From JALZOC01 sp035758845 (lineage in GTDB: Bacteria; Acidobacteriota; Vicinamibacteria; Vicinamibacterales; 2-12-FULL-66-21), in assembly GCA_035758845.1 (NCBI GenBank), contig DASTVZ010000164.1, positions 6,484-70,483 on the forward strand: a DNA stretch of 64,000 nucleotides. The letters are read 5' to 3'. A program made the translations under genes and the position numbers. Positions within the stretch are counted from its first letter, which is position 1, and each line of letters starts with the position of its first letter. A model generated the notes under the pieces. That model worked only from the letters and a program-made list of their open reading frames with translations. It did no database searches and was not told the DNA's origin. Shown one piece after another: positions 61,177-64,000 of this stretch.

Positions 61177-62942
61177 GTACCTCAACCGCTGTTATCGATT
61201 CACGCACGCCCAGCCGTAACGTCTTCCGGACCTGTCAATCGACCGGACGGCAGATCCACATCGGGGCCGAGTGGCTGGTCAAGGCGCATGCGGTGGCGTC
61301 AGTCGTCGCACTGCTCATCGGCGCGATCGCGGCCGTACTGATCGTGCTCACCCGCTGGCAGGCCGTCCATCTCCTGCCGGCTGATTGGTTCTATCGCGTG
61401 CTCGGCGTGCACGGCATGAGCATGCTGATCTTTTTCATCATTTTTTTCGAAATCGCGGTGCTCCATTTCACCAGCACGGCGCTCATCAATGCACGCGGAT
61501 GCGCGCCAAAAACGTCATGGCTCGGCTTCGCGCTCATGACGATTGGCGCGGTGATGGTGGAGACGATGATGTGGGCGGGGAAGGCCGACGTGCTGTTTAC
61601 GTCGTACGTCCCGCTTCGCGCCGATCCCAACTTCTACCTCGGGGTGATCCTGTTTGCGGTCGGCGCGCTGATTGGGGTGTCGATTTTCTTCGTCAATCTG
61701 GTGGTCGCAAGACGTGAACAACGCTATGAGGGATCCTTGCCACTCGTCGTGTATGGGGCGGTCACAGCGGCGATCATTGCGGTCATCACACTCCTCCACG
61801 GCGCGGCGATTTACATCCCGACCTACCTCTGGTCGCTCGGTGTCATGAAGGTCGATCCCGAAATCTACCGCGTCGTCTGGTGGGGACTCGGTCATTCGTC
61901 GCAGCAGATTAACGTCGCCGCGATGGTGGCGATCTGGTACATGCTCGGAGCGCTGACGATTGGTTCGGTGGTCGTCAACGAGAAAATCAGCCGGTCAGCA
62001 TTCGTCCTGTACATCCTCTTCATCTCAATGGCATCGGCGCACCACCTGCTCGTCGATCCGGGGATGGGCCCGGCCTGGAAGATCGTGAACACGAGCTACT
62101 TCATGTACATGGCGGTCCTCGCGTCCATGATTCACGGCTTCACAGTACCGGCGGGTATGGAACTCGGCATGCGGCTGCGCGGATACACCAACGGCATGTT
62201 CGAATGGCTGCGGCGAGCCCCATGGCACGATCCGGGGTTCAGCGCACTGATCTTCTCCGTATTCGTGTTTGGGTTCGTCGGCGGAATCACCGGTGTGACT
62301 ATCGGCACGGAACAGATCAACATCATCGTACACAACACGCTGCGTGTGCCCGGACACTTCCACGCCACCGTGGTTAGCGGCACGGCGATGGCCTTCATGG
62401 GAGCAACCTATTACCTGATCCCGCTCGTCTTCCAGAAGAAGGTCGCGTTCTGGAAAGCGGCGCAGATTCAGCCGTACCTGTTCGCTGGCGGCATGTTGAT
62501 CTTCACCCTGTCGATGACCTTTGCCGGCAGCTTTGGTGTGCCGCGGCGGCATTGGGACATCAGCTTCAGCACGGCTGCTTTTGACATGCAGTTCAGCCCC
62601 ATCGTCGACGTGCTGCTGGCATTTGTTGCGCTGGGAGGACTTCTGGCGGCCACAGGCGCCTTCGTCTTCGTCGCAATTGCCGTGAAGTCCGTCTTTCTCG
62701 GCGAGCCGATCGGACAGATTCCTCGGGGCGTGGCGGTCGCGGGCATACCGGCAGGCTTGACGCATCCGCCGGTTCACGCCGCAGACGTCGACGAGCGGAA
62801 CGCCGCGTTGCACGCGGATTCGCGCGGACTGATGGGCCCAATGCCGGGCACGGTCGTCCTCGTGTTCGTCTTCCTGGCAGCATTTGTCGTGTATTTCTTC
62901 GTGAATTGGAAGGTTCTCTCGTTCGTCTGGAAAATCGGATGA
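61173..62942 (+). CDS. Haem-copper oxidoreductase subunit I, NOR-like active site (sNOR/eNOR-type candidate)
   Basis: A 589-residue protein with about 13 membrane helices. Conserved ligands: His80 (low-spin haem, VHGMSM), His241, His290 and His291 (CuB or FeB), His395 and His397 (GHFHATV). The motif after His241 reads HSSQQ; oxygen reductases have HPEVY, whose Tyr crosslinks to His. Gln245 stands at the Tyr position, so the enzyme should lack that cofactor. This points to nitric oxide reduction in the CuA-bearing sNOR/eNOR-like groups. The order small subunit-II-I-SCO resembles norSY-senC. An aberrant oxygen reductase remains possible. Confidence 0.85.
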   Translation: MSTSTAVIDSRTPSRNVFRTCQSTGRQIHIGAEWLVKAHAVASVVALLIGAIAAVLIVLTRWQAVHLLPADWFYRVLGVHGMSMLIFFIIFFEIAVLHFTSTALINARGCAPKTSWLGFALMTIGAVMVETMMWAGKADVLFTSYVPLRADPNFYLGVILFAVGALIGVSIFFVNLVVARREQRYEGSLPLVVYGAVTAAIIAVITLLHGAAIYIPTYLWSLGVMKVDPEIYRVVWWGLGHSSQQINVAAMVAIWYMLGALTIGSVVVNEKISRSAFVLYILFISMASAHHLLVDPGMGPAWKIVNTSYFMYMAVLASMIHGFTVPAGMELGMRLRGYTNGMFEWLRRAPWHDPGFSALIFSVFVFGFVGGITGVTIGTEQINIIVHNTLRVPGHFHATVVSGTAMAFMGATYYLIPLVFQKKVAFWKAAQIQPYLFAGGMLIFTLSMTFAGSFGVPRRHWDISFSTAAFDMQFSPIVDVLLAFVALGGLLAATGAFVFVAIAVKSVFLGEPIGQIPRGVAVAGIPAGLTHPPVHAADVDERNAALHADSRGLMGPMPGTVVLVFVFLAAFVVYFFVNWKVLSFVWKIG

Positions 62943-63820
62943 CGACAGATCAACGGGCGTGGTCGGCGCTGGCCGCTCTGGCCGGGATCGTGGCGATCAC
63001 GGCGTCGTGGTGGTCGCTCGCGCTCTGGCCCGTCGGACCATCGACGCCGGCGTGGTTCATCCAAACGCGCGCGGTGTGCTTCGGCACAATGCTCAACGAT
63101 CTGCCAAATGCTGCCGGATGGCTGCTGCTGGTCGGGCAACCGGTCGGCATGATCGTCGTGCTGGCGACGGTGTGGACCGCGGAGCTGCGTGCCGGGTTCG
63201 CGCTGGCGATGCGCCGCGTGTCAGGTCAGGTGATGGTCGGTCTTGTCACTGCCGCTATCGTGGCAGGCCTGGGGGGCGTGGTCGTTCGCGTCAGTGGCTG
63301 GGACGATCGGTCGTTTTCCGCCGGCTCCGATCGCGATATCGCGACCGCGCTCACGCGGGTGAATGATGAAGCGCCCGCGCTCTCGCTAATCGATCAGCGC
63401 GGTCAGCAGATCTCTCTCGATCGGTTTCGCGGCCGGCCCGTCATTGTGGCGTTCGCCTACGCTCACTGCGAAACGATTTGCCCGCTCGTCGTCTCCGATG
63501 TGCTCGCCGCGCAGCGACAGCTGAGCGATCGGGCGCCAGCCGTCGTCGTCGTCACGCTGGATCCATGGCGCGATACGCCAAGCCGATTGAACGGCATAGC
63601 AGGCAACTGGAAGATGGGATCTGACGCGCACGTGGTGTCAGGCTCGCCAGAAGTCGTCGAACGGACACTCAACGCGTGGCGCGTGCCGCGCGCGCGAAAC
63701 GAAAAGACCGGCGACCTATCCCACCCGGCCATCGTTTACGTCGTCGGACCCGACGGCCGCATCCACTACGTCGTCGAAGGGAATGCGGCCGCCATCGCCG
63801 CGGCAGTGCGCGCACTGTAA
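62939..63820 (+). CDS. SCO1/SenC-type copper chaperone with extra membrane segments
   Basis: A 293-residue protein. Three hydrophobic segments lie in the first 125 residues, ahead of a thioredoxin-like SCO domain with FAYAHCETICPLV (CX3CP) and a later histidine (DLSHPAIVYVVGPDGRI). SCO proteins deliver copper to CuA. It starts at ATGA with subunit I. The long membrane N-terminus is unlike the single helix of usual SCO proteins and resembles SenC fusions in nor-type clusters. Confidence 0.85.
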   Translation: MTTDQRAWSALAALAGIVAITASWWSLALWPVGPSTPAWFIQTRAVCFGTMLNDLPNAAGWLLLVGQPVGMIVVLATVWTAELRAGFALAMRRVSGQVMVGLVTAAIVAGLGGVVVRVSGWDDRSFSAGSDRDIATALTRVNDEAPALSLIDQRGQQISLDRFRGRPVIVAFAYAHCETICPLVVSDVLAAQRQLSDRAPAVVVVTLDPWRDTPSRLNGIAGNWKMGSDAHVVSGSPEVVERTLNAWRVPRARNEKTGDLSHPAIVYVVGPDGRIHYVVEGNAAAIAAAVRAL

Positions 63821-64000
63821 CGGATGTCTCCCGTGTGCGCCACGCCCTCCAGACGCCGACGCCACACCGGTTGGTGCGCCCCTGAAGAGGGTCGCGGACG
63901 GAGAGTCACGAATGGTGGCACGAACCACCCCGTCCGACACGACTTGCCGCACCGAGTCGTCGCAACTTCCTGCGCGGCACCGCCGCGCTCGCGAGACTCG
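63821..64000. other. Right-edge sequence without a supportable gene
   Basis: No start codon supports a coding frame. From 63955 one frame reads SRRNFLRGTAALARL, resembling the twin-arginine signal at the start of a larger exported enzyme, but that frame has no start codon after its last stop. It may be a frameshifted or broken start of the next gene. Confidence 0.3.

Noticed and set aside
63955..64000. Twin-arginine-like SRRNFLRGTAALARL at the right edge
   Set aside because: No start codon exists in that frame after the last stop, and the gene body is outside the window.

Overview
The window is a GC-rich bacterial chromosome segment. Its gene content (Pkn-type kinase with zinc ribbon and TPR tail, giant secreted beta-helix/sialidase-like proteins, aerobic benzoyl-CoA box genes, homodimeric pyruvate dehydrogenase, decayed C-terminal modules with a REDGLSIDQIVLS-type motif) suggests an Acidobacteriota member, probably of the Vicinamibacteria lineage; this is inference from content. 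I see no rRNA, tRNA, CRISPR array or intact insertion sequence.

Layout. 0-7.3 kb: two related secreted parallel beta-helix proteins; the second carries an 18-unit pentapeptide block. A relic of a kinase 3' end between them suggests a segmental duplication. 7.3-10.3 kb: a serine/threonine kinase. 10.5-16.7 kb: kynureninase-like enzyme, aldehyde dehydrogenase, BoxB and BoxC, all on the minus strand. 16.9-19.6 kb: metal-dependent hydrolase, decayed carbohydrate-binding-like module, LipA, uracil-DNA glycosylase. 19.9-30.1 kb: two B12-type radical SAM enzymes leading a tightly overlapping operon (two acyltransferase-like proteins, GH3-type ligase, AurF-like diiron oxygenase, desaturase, hexapeptide transferase, PAP2 phosphatase, SnoaL-like protein) that looks like an undescribed lipid or small-molecule pathway. 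30.1-35.8 kb: aceE-aceF-lpdA. 35.9-38.1 kb: M49-like peptidase and a receiver-like small protein.

38.3-54 kb is an anaerobic/electron-transfer island: monohaem cytochrome c, small Cys-rich protein, RIC-type iron-sulfur repair protein with a DUF3079 partner, Crp/Fnr regulator, a tetrahaem cytochrome/Fe-S/NrfD quinone module, FeoB-FeoA, an MtrA/MtrB-type decahaem-porin conduit without an outer-surface cytochrome, a partly broken nos-like group (NosD, frameshifted cytochrome lipoprotein, truncated membrane protein) and a sigma-54 enhancer-binding regulator. A 14-bp palindrome (GCCGG-N4-CCGGC) recurs upstream of the monohaem cytochrome, tetrahaem cytochrome, FeoB, MtrA and regulator/hemN, and -24/-12 type sigma-54 promoters lie beside it in all but the last. 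I propose one sigma-54 regulon linking iron uptake and the trans-outer-membrane electron conduit.

54.1-57.9 kb: HemN, HemH and a radical SAM protein with unusual cysteine spacing. 58.1-63.8 kb: a cytochrome b/ferredoxin/MvhD-type fusion divergent from a CuA-containing haem-copper enzyme whose subunit I has HSSQQ where oxygen reductases have HPEVY, followed by a SCO/SenC protein. This resembles an sNOR/eNOR-like nitric oxide reductase more than an oxygen reductase. A TATGACG palindrome upstream of it is shared with the ric/Crp intergenic region, suggesting a nitric-oxide-responsive regulon.
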